DNA of 64,000 bases from Lachnospiraceae bacterium (GTDB lineage: Bacteria > Bacillota > Clostridia > Lachnospirales > Lachnospiraceae), in the NCBI GenBank assembly GCA_003979345.1, contig RYVZ01000007.1, positions 1 through 64,000 of the forward strand, in the 5' to 3' direction. The notes beneath the pieces were generated by a model that ran no database searches, was not told where the DNA came from, and saw nothing but the letters and a program-made list of their open reading frames with translations. Every line of letters starts with the position of its first letter. The first letter of the stretch is position 1. Shown one piece after another: positions 8,676 through 16,408 of the stretch. A program made the translations under genes and the position numbers.

Positions 8676-9137
8676 ATGACAGACTACAAATTTTGGGGTT
8701 GGGAAAACGCGGATGCAGAGGCGGTCACTGATGAATATACGGGAATCCGCAATCCGCGCCAGCTCTACGACGCATTATCGGAATTATGGTGCGCGGACAC
8801 CTGCGCGCCTAGAATGCGAAGTGACTGGACGAAAGAGAACAGGACGCTGGGGCAGTGCTCGATCACTGCGTTTCTTGTACAGGACATTTTCGGAGGAAAG
8901 GTATACGGGATACCAAGAGACGGGGGGAACTATCATTGCTACAACGTGATAGGGGATTGCAAGTTTGACCTGACCAGTGAGCAGTTCGGCGACGAAAGAC
9001 TTGACTATGAGAACAATCCGGAGCAAGTCCGGGAAATCCATTTTGCAAAAGAAGAAAAGCGTCTGCGATATGAATATCTGAAAGCGGAATTGAAGCGGCA
9101 TTGTGGGCAAACGAAGAGAGAAACCGAATTAACATAG
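8676..9137 (+). CDS. YunG-like family protein
   Basis: About 153 residues. The segment TCAPRMRSDW, then TLGQCSITAFLVQDIFGGKV, is characteristic of the small YunG-like family of Firmicutes, whose function is unknown. A conserved Cys in GQCSIT and His in GGNYHCYN could be a catalytic pair, but that is only a suggestion. The start is ATG 8676, 6 bases after a perfect AGGAGG; the upstream in-frame ATG at 8631 has no ribosome site. A TATAAT at 8636-8641 lies at promoter distance. No membrane segment or signal peptide. Confidence 0.75.
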   Translation: MTDYKFWGWENADAEAVTDEYTGIRNPRQLYDALSELWCADTCAPRMRSDWTKENRTLGQCSITAFLVQDIFGGKVYGIPRDGGNYHCYNVIGDCKFDLTSEQFGDERLDYENNPEQVREIHFAKEEKRLRYEYLKAELKRHCGQTKRETELT

Positions 9138-9291
9138 CGCTACAAATGTCGGAAGCCAATAGAACCGCGCTTCCTGCAACTGCCGATCAACCGACCCGCC
9201 CGTAACACGAAACAGTCCGTTCATGGCATAAACAACACGCCGTCGTCAATTCTGCCGATAACTATATAAACACGATTAAGAAGGTGAAAGA

Positions 9292-10008
9292 ATGCTGTCG
9301 ATCGCAGTATGTGATGACGAAGTGTTAGAATGTTGTGATTTGGCGAGGAAGGTCACGCAGATTCTTACAGAAATGAAGGTACCCTGTGTTGTGAGGCAGT
9401 TCCGGAGCGGCAGAGAATTGCTGAAGGCGACGGAAAGCTTTGATGTGATCTTTCTTGATATTATCATGTGTGGTCTGGATGGGCTTAAAACAGCGCAGAT
9501 GTTCAGGGAAAAGGCGTATAACAGCATATTGATCTTTGTGACATCCAGCCGGAAATATGTGTTTGATGCGTATGACGTGGAAGCATTTCAATATCTTTTG
9601 AAGCCGGTTGAGGACAAAAAATTAAAAAGCGTATTGCAAAAAGCCGTTCTTAAAACCGAAAACCGTCCCGGGGATTATCTGATTGTCAGCCGGGACAGGC
9701 AGAACCGGAAATACTTTTTGGACAGAATCTATTATTTTGAAATCAGAGGAAGATTGATAGATATTCATGAAACAGACGGCGTTTTTACTTATTATGAGCG
9801 GATCGGTGATTTAGAGGAGCGTCTGCGGGATAAAGGCTTTTTCAGGTGCCATAAGAGTTTTCTGATCAACTTAAAATATGTGGAGGAATACAACAGACAG
9901 GAGGCGGTTATGGAAAACGGTGAAACGATCGGGATATCGAAAAGGCGCTATGAGGCATTTTGTCTGGAAATGCTGAAGCTTATGAGAAAGAGTGAAGCAG
10001 ATATATGA
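9292..10008 (+). CDS. LytTR response regulator (AgrA/ComE-like)
   Basis: This 238-residue regulator has an N-terminal receiver (acidic pocket D8/D9, phospho-acceptor D56 in FLDIIM, and the LKP lysine near residue 103) and a C-terminal LytTR DNA-binding domain (FFRCHKSFLINL typical of the family). It should bind paired direct repeats upstream of target genes after phosphorylation. Its stop overlaps the next gene start by 4 bases (ATGA), so it is translationally coupled with the GHKL kinase. AAGAAGGTGAAAG lies before the ATG. No AgrD-like peptide or AgrB-like processing gene is seen nearby, so the input is unclear. Confidence 0.93.
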   Translation: MLSIAVCDDEVLECCDLARKVTQILTEMKVPCVVRQFRSGRELLKATESFDVIFLDIIMCGLDGLKTAQMFREKAYNSILIFVTSSRKYVFDAYDVEAFQYLLKPVEDKKLKSVLQKAVLKTENRPGDYLIVSRDRQNRKYFLDRIYYFEIRGRLIDIHETDGVFTYYERIGDLEERLRDKGFFRCHKSFLINLKYVEEYNRQEAVMENGETIGISKRRYEAFCLEMLKLMRKSEADI

Positions 10009-11387
10009 AACAGATCTTACACGTTGCGGCGGCGCTGATCATGGTATTATGCTATTCCGGTTATCTGCTCGCGTCACTTCAGTTTTGTAAAGGTTACGTA
10101 TCTATTTCAAAAAAGAAGGAGCAGTTATTTGTCATTTTTTCACTTGCCTTATGGCTGTTACTTAATTTTGCTGCCGGTTATGTTCCGATTCCGTATTTCA
10201 TTCTGATGCTTTTGGGAAGATTGTTTTTTGCCGGATTTGTGCTGCTGTTTTTTTCGGGCGCGTTTGGGGGAAAAATTTTGGCGGCGTCTCTGCTCATGGC
10301 GGTCATGACTTTGGTGCAGACATTTTGTGAATCGCTTCTATGGTGTCTGCTTCTTTTTTTTATCCATATGGCAGGAATACCGTATCCGGAACAGGCGGAC
10401 TATCTGATCGCATGCGTCAGTCTGGGAATGGCGGCATGGGTGGTATACCGTCTGTCGAAGCGCCGCATGGCATTATTCGTCTGCGGGGGTGGAAAATGGC
10501 GCGCGGCATTGGCAATTCCGCTTGCAGTACTGATCGTAATATTTGATATGGCACAACTGGGTGCGGCAAATGGAATTCTTTTAAGGAGCGGAGGAAATTT
10601 AGGAGCATTTTATGATCAGATGCTCAGTCATTTAGGATTCTGTGTGCTGGCGTTGTTAGCGATGTTTGCGGCGGGAGCATATGTGATCGGGTTAGAGCGG
10701 ATTTTTTTGGAACAGGAAAAGGGCAGCCGGTATCGTGCGCAGATCGCAGTTTATCAGATGATGGAGGAGCAATACAGCCGTACAGAGCGGATGAGGCATG
10801 ACATGAAAAATCATATCCTTGTCATGTCGGGACTATATCATAGTAAGGAATGGAAGAAACTGGGGAATTATCTGAAAAAAATGGAGACCGGATGTCTGGA
10901 AAACAGCGCGGATATCACCGGGAACAAGGCGGTGGATGCGCTTTTATACCAAAAACGCAGGCAGGCTGATCAAAAAAAGATCGTGTGGGAGTGCGACGTG
11001 CAGATTCCGAAACCGTGCGGCATCCATGAATTTGATTTTTGTGTCCTGTTCGGAAATCTTCTGGACAATGCGTTGGAGGCATGTGAAAGGATGCGGCATG
11101 CGAAAACGCACGGTCCTGCGGAATGCTTTATCAGCATTCAGGCAAAGACGGTTAAGAAATGCTTTTTTCTTATAGTAAAAAACAGTGTGGATGAGGCGGA
11201 GCAGCAAAATACGGGAATTGCCCGAAAAAAGAACCCACAGGGACATGGAATCGGACTCTTGAATGTCCGCGATGTGGTGCGTCAATATCAGGGAGTAATC
11301 CATATGGAATCTGAAGGCGGCATTTTTGTGATTTCCGTCCTGATACCGCTGGATGCCGCCGCACATAACATGGAACGGATTGTTTGA
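10005..11387 (+). CDS. GHKL-domain sensor histidine kinase (AgrC-like)
   Basis: This 460-residue protein has about six hydrophobic segments in the first 235 residues, then a coiled region with the phospho-acceptor motif RHDMKNH (near residue 265). The ATPase domain follows, with FGNLLDNALEAC (N box) and GHGIGLLNV (G box). This is the AgrC/ComD class that usually senses small peptides from outside the cell and phosphorylates a LytTR regulator. It forms a two-gene operon with the regulator, with which it overlaps by 4 bases. The ligand cannot be read from the sequence. Confidence 0.92.
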   Translation: MKQILHVAAALIMVLCYSGYLLASLQFCKGYVSISKKKEQLFVIFSLALWLLLNFAAGYVPIPYFILMLLGRLFFAGFVLLFFSGAFGGKILAASLLMAVMTLVQTFCESLLWCLLLFFIHMAGIPYPEQADYLIACVSLGMAAWVVYRLSKRRMALFVCGGGKWRAALAIPLAVLIVIFDMAQLGAANGILLRSGGNLGAFYDQMLSHLGFCVLALLAMFAAGAYVIGLERIFLEQEKGSRYRAQIAVYQMMEEQYSRTERMRHDMKNHILVMSGLYHSKEWKKLGNYLKKMETGCLENSADITGNKAVDALLYQKRRQADQKKIVWECDVQIPKPCGIHEFDFCVLFGNLLDNALEACERMRHAKTHGPAECFISIQAKTVKKCFFLIVKNSVDEAEQQNTGIARKKNPQGHGIGLLNVRDVVRQYQGVIHMESEGGIFVISVLIPLDAAAHNMERIV

Positions 11388-11459
11388 AACAGAATACTGA
11401 TATGTCCTGTCCATGCTGCCGAAACATAAGTTGAAAAATAAGATAAAGGAGGCGGCGTG

Positions 11460-11969
11460 ATGAACACAAAAACAATGGAAGGACTTGTAGGGGCAAGAAC
11501 CAATATGGAGCTTGTAAACACACCGATGCGGGTCTATAAAGAGGCCAGACGCAGAGGCGATACGGCGACGATGGACCGTGCAATGGGATATGTCAGTGAT
11601 CTTGAAGACAAGGCGCAGGATTATAAGGTAAAAGCGGACGAAGGGATGAAGGCGGACGCGGAGGAAGCGAGGGAAGAAGCAAAGGCAGAGCGCGAAAAGG
11701 CGATCGAGCGGCGAAGGGAAGAACGCGAAGAGCTGAATCAGAAATTGGATGAGAAAGCGGAGGCAGACAGAAATGCACAAGCCGGTACAGATACTGTTGA
11801 GATCAGCGAAGAAGGAAAATGTCTGTTAAAACATAACAAGGAAACACAGCAGTCAGACTCGGAGGTACCGGATACCGATATCGGGAAAAATCCGATGACT
11901 TATTCTAAGACAGGCGGGGCGGTCCCGGCAGATCAGAGTACGGGCAATGTGGTTTCCGTATCTGTATAA
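11460..11969 (+). CDS. Hypothetical charged coiled-coil protein
   Basis: About 169 residues of unknown function. Residues 40-105 are very rich in Lys, Glu, Arg and Ala with heptad-like spacing (EEAREEAKAEREKAIERR), predicting a long coiled coil; the C-terminal 60 residues are polar and probably disordered. There is no signal peptide or membrane segment. The ATG at 11460 lies 7 bases after AAAGGAGG; a GTG one codon earlier is possible. It follows the two-component operon by 72 bases and ends at a strong terminator, so it may be part of that transcript. The segment VEISEEGKCLL resembles short motifs in Lachnospiraceae proteins of unknown role. Confidence 0.7.
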   Translation: MNTKTMEGLVGARTNMELVNTPMRVYKEARRRGDTATMDRAMGYVSDLEDKAQDYKVKADEGMKADAEEAREEAKAEREKAIERRREEREELNQKLDEKAEADRNAQAGTDTVEISEEGKCLLKHNKETQQSDSEVPDTDIGKNPMTYSKTGGAVPADQSTGNVVSVSV

Positions 11970-11985
11970 AAACAGCATATTTGCA

Positions 11986-12025
11986 AAAAGGCGTCCTGAC
12001 GGAAGATTCCGGTGGGACGCCTTTT
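11986..12025 (+). terminator. Strong Rho-independent terminator
   Basis: AAAAGGCGTCC at 11986-11996 pairs with GGACGCCTTTT at 12015-12025. It ends the coiled-coil gene transcript and, with its A/T flanks, could act in both directions. Confidence 0.88.
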
Positions 12026-12112
12026 ACTTGTATAATAAGAAATTTACCGGCGGTAGAAGTTATGCATATGCAGATTTCTCTACTGTGCTTATTAAAAAAT
12101 CAAAGATGAAGG

Positions 12113-12460
12113 TTACCAACAGTGGGCGTATCTACCCCTGCCGCAACCACGGTCAGTGCCGTATTTCGTGCAGTAAGCCTCACATGTGCCGTCACAATAG
12201 CCGTCTTTGTGGTCATAACCGCAGTACTCATATCCATCGTGAAAGTGCCTGCCGTCTACGATGCAGTCTTCTACGGTGCAGACAGGGCAGTCGGTATTCC
12301 ATACTCCGTTGTCAGTGGTATCCGAATCCGTGGTGGATGAATTTCCCTGATAACCGTGGTGCCCGTGATGACCGTGGCCATGGGCGGAAACCGGCATTGT
12401 AAAAAGCGTGAATACAAGTGCAGTAGTCAAAACTGCGGTAAGTAGTTTTTTCATGCGCAT
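12113..12460 (-). CDS. Secreted His/Cys-rich small protein
   Basis: A 115-residue protein with a classical Sec signal peptide (MRMKKLLTAVLTTALVF, then cleavage near PVSAHG). The mature part starts with a His/Gly block (HGHGHHGHHGY) and then about 60 residues with nine or so cysteines, including CPVC, DGYEYCGYDH and YCDGTCEAYC. Such a composition suggests metal binding (zinc, nickel or copper) or a disulfide-knotted extracellular protein. I have seen similar sequences as hypothetical proteins of gut Clostridia, with no assigned function. GGGGAGG lies 8 bases before the ATG at 12460. The gene is convergent with the coiled-coil gene; the shared gap holds the terminator. Confidence 0.75.
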   Translation of the reverse strand: MRMKKLLTAVLTTALVFTLFTMPVSAHGHGHHGHHGYQGNSSTTDSDTTDNGVWNTDCPVCTVEDCIVDGRHFHDGYEYCGYDHKDGYCDGTCEAYCTKYGTDRGCGRGRYAHCW

Positions 12461-12499
12461 AGCGCGAACCTCCCCTCTGTTTCTTGAAAAAGTTGAGCT

Positions 12500-12521
12500 C
12501 TTTCCGGGCGTGACCGGAAAG
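12500..12521 (-). promoter_or_regulatory. Hairpin in the leader of the His/Cys-rich gene
   Basis: CTTTCCGG and CCGGAAAG form a perfect 8-bp stem with a 6-base loop, 40 bases upstream of the ATG at 12460 on the minus strand and before a short T-run. It may be an attenuator or mRNA-stabilising stem. It does not match a riboswitch class I know. The rest of the 374-base gap to 12835 shows no gene. Confidence 0.5.
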
Positions 12522-12834
12522 TCTCAGGTCAAATCCGTTGTTTGCCTCTAGTATAGCATGTGCCGCAATGGGAATCAAGAGCCGGAGCGGATTTTGCCGT
12601 CTTTCTCAGGGCAGATTCTGATGGCGTTTACCTTGACGGTTTTACAGTAATAAATTATGAAAGCAAACTTGTGCTGGCGACTATTTTGAATTTCTAACCG
12701 ATTTATAGATTCTCTCATTACAGAAAGAGACTGGAAACGTAGAAAGTGCTATGATATAACGTTAGAAAAGCACATAAATATAGTGCCTGAACCGTGCAAA
12801 ACGAAGAATAGAGGGGAAAGACTGCTAATCTAAT

Positions 12835-13362
12835 ATGGAAAAGACAATGGTCGTAAATCAAAAAGAATACAAGATCGTCAGGCTGCTTGGTCATGGAAAA
12901 GGCGGATATTCGTATCTTGCGTGTCGAAGTGAGGATGTCGGGAAAGACAAGCGTGAAAATGCATATGTGCTTAAACAGATCCATCACGAACCCTGCGAGT
13001 ATTATATGTTCGGGGATAAGATCGCTGCGGAGCAAAATGATTACAGACGCCTGCGTGAAACAGGAATTCGTATACCGCAAATGATCGATGTGGACGTACC
13101 AAACGAGCGGATCATAAAAGAATATATCGAGGGTCCTACGCTTTCTGAACTCTTAGAGGCGAAGCGGCCCGTTCAGGCATATGTTGACCAGATCCGGCAG
13201 ATGGCGGGACAGGTGCGGGTGTATGGCTTAAACATTGATTATTATCCCACAAATTTTGTGGTGAGGGACGGGCTGGTTTATTACATTGACTATGAGTGTA
13301 ATACTTATTCGGAGGAATGGAGCTTCGAAAACTGGGGGATCACATGCTATCTGCGTGAGTAA
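12835..13362 (+). CDS. Small atypical protein/sugar kinase-like protein
   Basis: This 175-residue protein has the landmarks of a protein kinase-like fold in compressed form: a glycine-rich loop (LLGHGKGGYSYLA, residues 18-30), a lysine in AYVLKQIHHE, a hinge IIKEYIEGPTL, a catalytic segment NIDYYPTNFVV with D135 and N140, and a metal-binding D152 in YYIDYECN. The size and motif order resemble RIO/APH/Bud32-like small kinases instead of PASTA Ser/Thr kinases. Substrate is unknown. No clear partner gene adjoins it; the ECF sigma operon starts 230 bases downstream. AGAGGGGAAAG lies upstream of the ATG. Confidence 0.75.
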   Translation: MEKTMVVNQKEYKIVRLLGHGKGGYSYLACRSEDVGKDKRENAYVLKQIHHEPCEYYMFGDKIAAEQNDYRRLRETGIRIPQMIDVDVPNERIIKEYIEGPTLSELLEAKRPVQAYVDQIRQMAGQVRVYGLNIDYYPTNFVVRDGLVYYIDYECNTYSEEWSFENWGITCYLRE

Positions 13363-13589
13363 AGCGCTCCGTTTCCGGGAGAATCCGGTTGTGAAAGCGG
13401 TGGCGGAAGCTTAAACAAGGAAAAAAATACGGCATACCAGAGACCGATTCCGCTTCCCGTACATCTAATCTATGAAAACAGCAAGTGACATCCCCAGGGA
13501 AGCGAGGGCAGAGGGTCACGGTATAAAAGCTGATCAGCGCGCAAATAAAATTTTAAGTTCATTGTAGAAATGCCGGCGGAAAGGACATT

Positions 13590-14060
13590 ATGAAAAAAGA
13601 ACAGTTGGGACAAGTGATCATTGCATCGGAGGATATGATGTATCATGTAGCAAAGACATTACTTTACAGCGATGCGGATTGCGCGGATGCCATACAGGAA
13701 GCGATCGCGAAAGCATTCGCCAATCTTCATACACTGCGGCAGGACGCCTATGCAAAAACGTGGCTGACGCGGATTCTGATCAATGAATGCTATACGATCA
13801 TGCGAAAAGCGAAGAGAGTGGTGTCTTTGGAGGTGTACGCGAGGGAGGAGGCGGCTTCGGAGTCGGAAGACTATTCGGAGTTATACGAAGCGCTCAGCCA
13901 TCTGCCAGATGAGATACGTCTGTGCGTGACGCTTTATTACATGGAAGGGTATCACGTCAGGGAGATCGCAGAGCTTTTAGACACAACAGAAAGCACTGTC
14001 AAAAACAGGCTTGCACGGGCGAGAATGCGCTTAAAAGAGGAACTTGCGGCAACGATGTAA
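13590..14060 (+). CDS. ECF-type RNA polymerase sigma factor
   Basis: This 156-residue sigma factor has region 2 in the first 75 residues (DAIQEAIAKAFANLHTLRQ, then AKTWLTRILINECYTIMRK) and region 4 at the C-terminus (LPDEIRLCVTLYYMEGYHVREIAELL, with helix-turn-helix TTESTVKNRLARARMRLKEEL). There is no region 1 or 3, as expected for ECF/SigV-like factors. The downstream gene, starting 17 bases after its stop, encodes a membrane protein of the anti-sigma layout. This predicts release of the sigma by an envelope signal and autoregulation of the operon. GGAAAGGA lies just before the ATG. Confidence 0.93.
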   Translation: MKKEQLGQVIIASEDMMYHVAKTLLYSDADCADAIQEAIAKAFANLHTLRQDAYAKTWLTRILINECYTIMRKAKRVVSLEVYAREEAASESEDYSELYEALSHLPDEIRLCVTLYYMEGYHVREIAELLDTTESTVKNRLARARMRLKEELAATM

Positions 14061-14077
14061 AGAAGGAGGCTATAGTT

Positions 14078-15601
14078 ATGCATTTAGAGGATATAAAAGC
14101 AGAATTTCCGGTGATGCCGGATGATATGCGTGTAATGGTAAAGCAGGAAGTGGAAAAGCAACTGAAAATGGCACCGGCTGCTGGTGAACGAAGGAAAGGG
14201 ATGCCAAAAAAATACTTCCTTGTGGCGTTCGCGGCAGTCATGGTGATGGGGATGACCGTGTTTGCAGGAAGTCTTTACCGGATGCGCACACAGGATCATG
14301 GAAAATACGGTTTGGATGTCAGTGTGGAACGGGATGGTGAAGAAGGAATACCTGTCGTGGCGGCGCAGGACGGGAACGGTCAGGAAAATCCGAAAGATCA
14401 GGGTGCATCAGGGGCGGACCTTAGTCAGGATGCGTATACGATCGATCCGGTGAAAGTGACGCTGTCTTATCTTCCGGAGGGGATGGTTCAGATCGAGGGA
14501 GATTATGGAAAATACTGTTATGCCGACGCAATGTATCAGGGCGGTGTTACGGTCTGCCTGTATCGCATGGATACCGGAAGTGAGTCGTTTGCCATGCAGT
14601 TTACGGATATTGCCGACAAAGAGGAGATTTCTGTCAACGGGAACGAAGGTATCTATCTGAAATTTGCGGAAATCTATGAGGACGGAGTCAGCTTCAACCA
14701 ACGGATCTATGTGATGTATCCGGATCAGCATTACGTGCTCGAAATGTTTGTCGGTTCCAATGTGTCAAAAGAGGATGCGGTTGCAATCGCGCAGGGAATA
14801 CAGCTTACGCCTTCAACTGAGGAGGAATGCGTCAAATATGCAAGCGTAATGAATTGGAGCGAATATATGCGGTCGATGGGGGAAATGGAGGCGCAGCAGG
14901 ACGTGCAGGATTCTTATGATGAGGCGGAGGAAGTGTCGAAAGACAGAATGAATCATACCCATGCGGTCGGGGAATCCTTTTCCCTCGGAGAAGACAAGCC
15001 GTATAGCGTAAAAGTTTCACAGGTACAGATCCTTGACAATATTGGTGTTTTGAACCGGGATCTGCTGGATTCGGATGAGAAAAGCGAATTATCGGAAGCA
15101 ACGGACGCGGACGGAAATCTGCTTCCCGGGACGATGGAATATGTGAAATATGGAGACGGCGTGGATACGCTGACGGAAGTGGTCAGACAGGAGGAAGTTG
15201 CACAGAAACTGGTTTACATTACAGTGGAATATACGAATACGGGAGATACCCGTCTGACGGATATCCTGTTTTGGGGAAATCTTATGAGAATTGAGGAAGT
15301 AGGCGGAAATGTCCGCGTTCGAGAAGGAAAAGAGCCGGGTGAAGGCGATTCGTGGGATGTTACCCGTATGAGAGGCGCAGCACGTGCGAGGGAAATGTTT
15401 TACTATGACGTTCATGGCGGCGAGCGCAGTAACAACTATATTCCGGTCATAGAGCCGGGTGAGACCGTTACCGTACATCTGGCATGGGTCGTGCCGGAGG
15501 AGGAGCTTCCGTATCTATATCTGAATCTGGATAGTGAAGGAGATTTCTATAGCTTTTCTGACCACTCTCTGGAAACCGGGTATGTGGATATCCGTCAATG
15601 A
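14078..15601 (+). CDS. Membrane-anchored anti-sigma factor-like protein (DUF4367/DUF4179 type)
   Basis: About 507 residues. An N-terminal cytoplasmic segment of roughly 45 residues is followed by one transmembrane helix (YFLVAFAAVMVMGMTVFAG) and a large extracellular region. Around residues 125-240 is a DUF4367-like domain (YLPEGMVQIEGDYGKYCY, then GIYLKFAE). The C-terminal 150 residues have beta-rich DUF4352-like features (LVYITVEYTNTGDTRLTDI, then IPVIEPGETVTVHLAWVVPE). The start is ATG 14078, after AGGAGG; an in-frame upstream ATG at 13922 lies inside the sigma gene. By position and topology it should hold the sigma factor inactive at the membrane. There is no zinc-binding anti-sigma motif, so the binding mode is unlike RseA/ZAS types. 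Confidence 0.82.
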   Translation: MHLEDIKAEFPVMPDDMRVMVKQEVEKQLKMAPAAGERRKGMPKKYFLVAFAAVMVMGMTVFAGSLYRMRTQDHGKYGLDVSVERDGEEGIPVVAAQDGNGQENPKDQGASGADLSQDAYTIDPVKVTLSYLPEGMVQIEGDYGKYCYADAMYQGGVTVCLYRMDTGSESFAMQFTDIADKEEISVNGNEGIYLKFAEIYEDGVSFNQRIYVMYPDQHYVLEMFVGSNVSKEDAVAIAQGIQLTPSTEEECVKYASVMNWSEYMRSMGEMEAQQDVQDSYDEAEEVSKDRMNHTHAVGESFSLGEDKPYSVKVSQVQILDNIGVLNRDLLDSDEKSELSEATDADGNLLPGTMEYVKYGDGVDTLTEVVRQEEVAQKLVYITVEYTNTGDTRLTDILFWGNLMRIEEVGGNVRVREGKEPGEGDSWDVTRMRGAARAREMFYYDVHGGERSNNYIPVIEPGETVTVHLAWVVPEEELPYLYLNLDSEGDFYSFSDHSLETGYVDIRQ

Positions 15602-15714
15602 TACAGGAGGATACCGTTCTTTAACAAATGACAGTAGCATACCTGTCAGATACTAAAAAGGGAAGGCGCTTAGCGGGTGTAAAAAAGACAGAATTCAGCA
15701 GGAAATGACAAAGA

Positions 15715-15764
15715 GGGCGGTATTTCAGTGACACGGAAAAAGGGTCATGGAATACCGTCCTTTT
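15715..15764 (+). terminator. Terminator between convergent genes
   Basis: A long stem: GGGCGGTATT at about 15715-15724 pairs with AATACCGTCC at 15751-15760, and the inner CAGTGAC/GTCATG parts extend it. TTTTAT follows on the plus strand. It ends the sigma/anti-sigma operon and may also serve the leftward SOD-like gene. Confidence 0.82.
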
Positions 15765-15771
15765 ATCTGAT

Positions 15772-16263
15772 TCACCGGCATTTTCCGTGAATGATCCCGC
15801 ATCCGATCTTTTCGCCCGCGTTTCCTGAGGGCTGTGTGTGAAAATCATCACTCATTTTATGCACAATGACCGCCCTGCCCAAGATTTCATTGACCCAAAA
15901 CCGGTCGGTGGTAAATGCAAGGAATGCGTTTCCGTTTACGCTAAACAGCGGCGGCATATCTCCGGCGTGATACGGATGCGGGCAGTCGTGCGGGTTATAA
16001 TGCCCCATCGCGTCCGCAAACGGATCGCCTGCATCTCCCGTGCATGAGGTACCCTCGTGGATATGAAATGCAAAAATTGGTTCATCACAAAGAGTATTTT
16101 CGGAAGGCAGACCGCTGAATTCCGCCATAACAAGTACACTTCCGCAAAGCTGATAAAATTCCACGGTTCCTTTCAGGCCGGGATAGCGGTCACTGCCTTT
16201 GATGCAGGCGGAAGCGTCGGCATTCCTGCGGAAGGTGGAATGAAGTTCGTTTATAAAATTCAT
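15772..16263 (-). CDS. Cu/Zn superoxide dismutase-like protein
   Basis: This 163-residue protein carries the Cu/Zn-SOD fold motifs: FHIHEGTSCTGD (metal-binding His pair and loop cysteine), GHYNP, HPYHAGDMPPL (His plus Asp of the zinc site) and GRAVIVHKMSDDFHTQPSGNAG near the end, the usual C-terminal SOD signature. There is no signal peptide, unlike most bacterial SodC proteins, so it would be cytoplasmic or act in another role such as copper binding, as proposed for Bacillus YojM-type proteins. CGGAG precedes the ATG at 16263. It is monocistronic, with a terminator after it. Confidence 0.88.
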   Translation of the reverse strand: MNFINELHSTFRRNADASACIKGSDRYPGLKGTVEFYQLCGSVLVMAEFSGLPSENTLCDEPIFAFHIHEGTSCTGDAGDPFADAMGHYNPHDCPHPYHAGDMPPLFSVNGNAFLAFTTDRFWVNEILGRAVIVHKMSDDFHTQPSGNAGEKIGCGIIHGKCR

Positions 16264-16408
16264 AAATTCTCCGGTTAAGGTTCTTTTTGTATATTATGAT
16301 GATGCAGAACGAATTGTTAATTTACTTTTTGGCTTTATTGTTGTAAAATCATAAGCAGGGCAATGTCTTCGAAATCACTTTTAGATGAAATGGCAAAAGG
16401 GAATCTGT

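Noticed and set aside
10944..11780. Minus-strand frame of 278 codons
   Set aside because: It lies opposite the GHKL kinase and coiled-coil genes, which have clear domains and ribosome sites.
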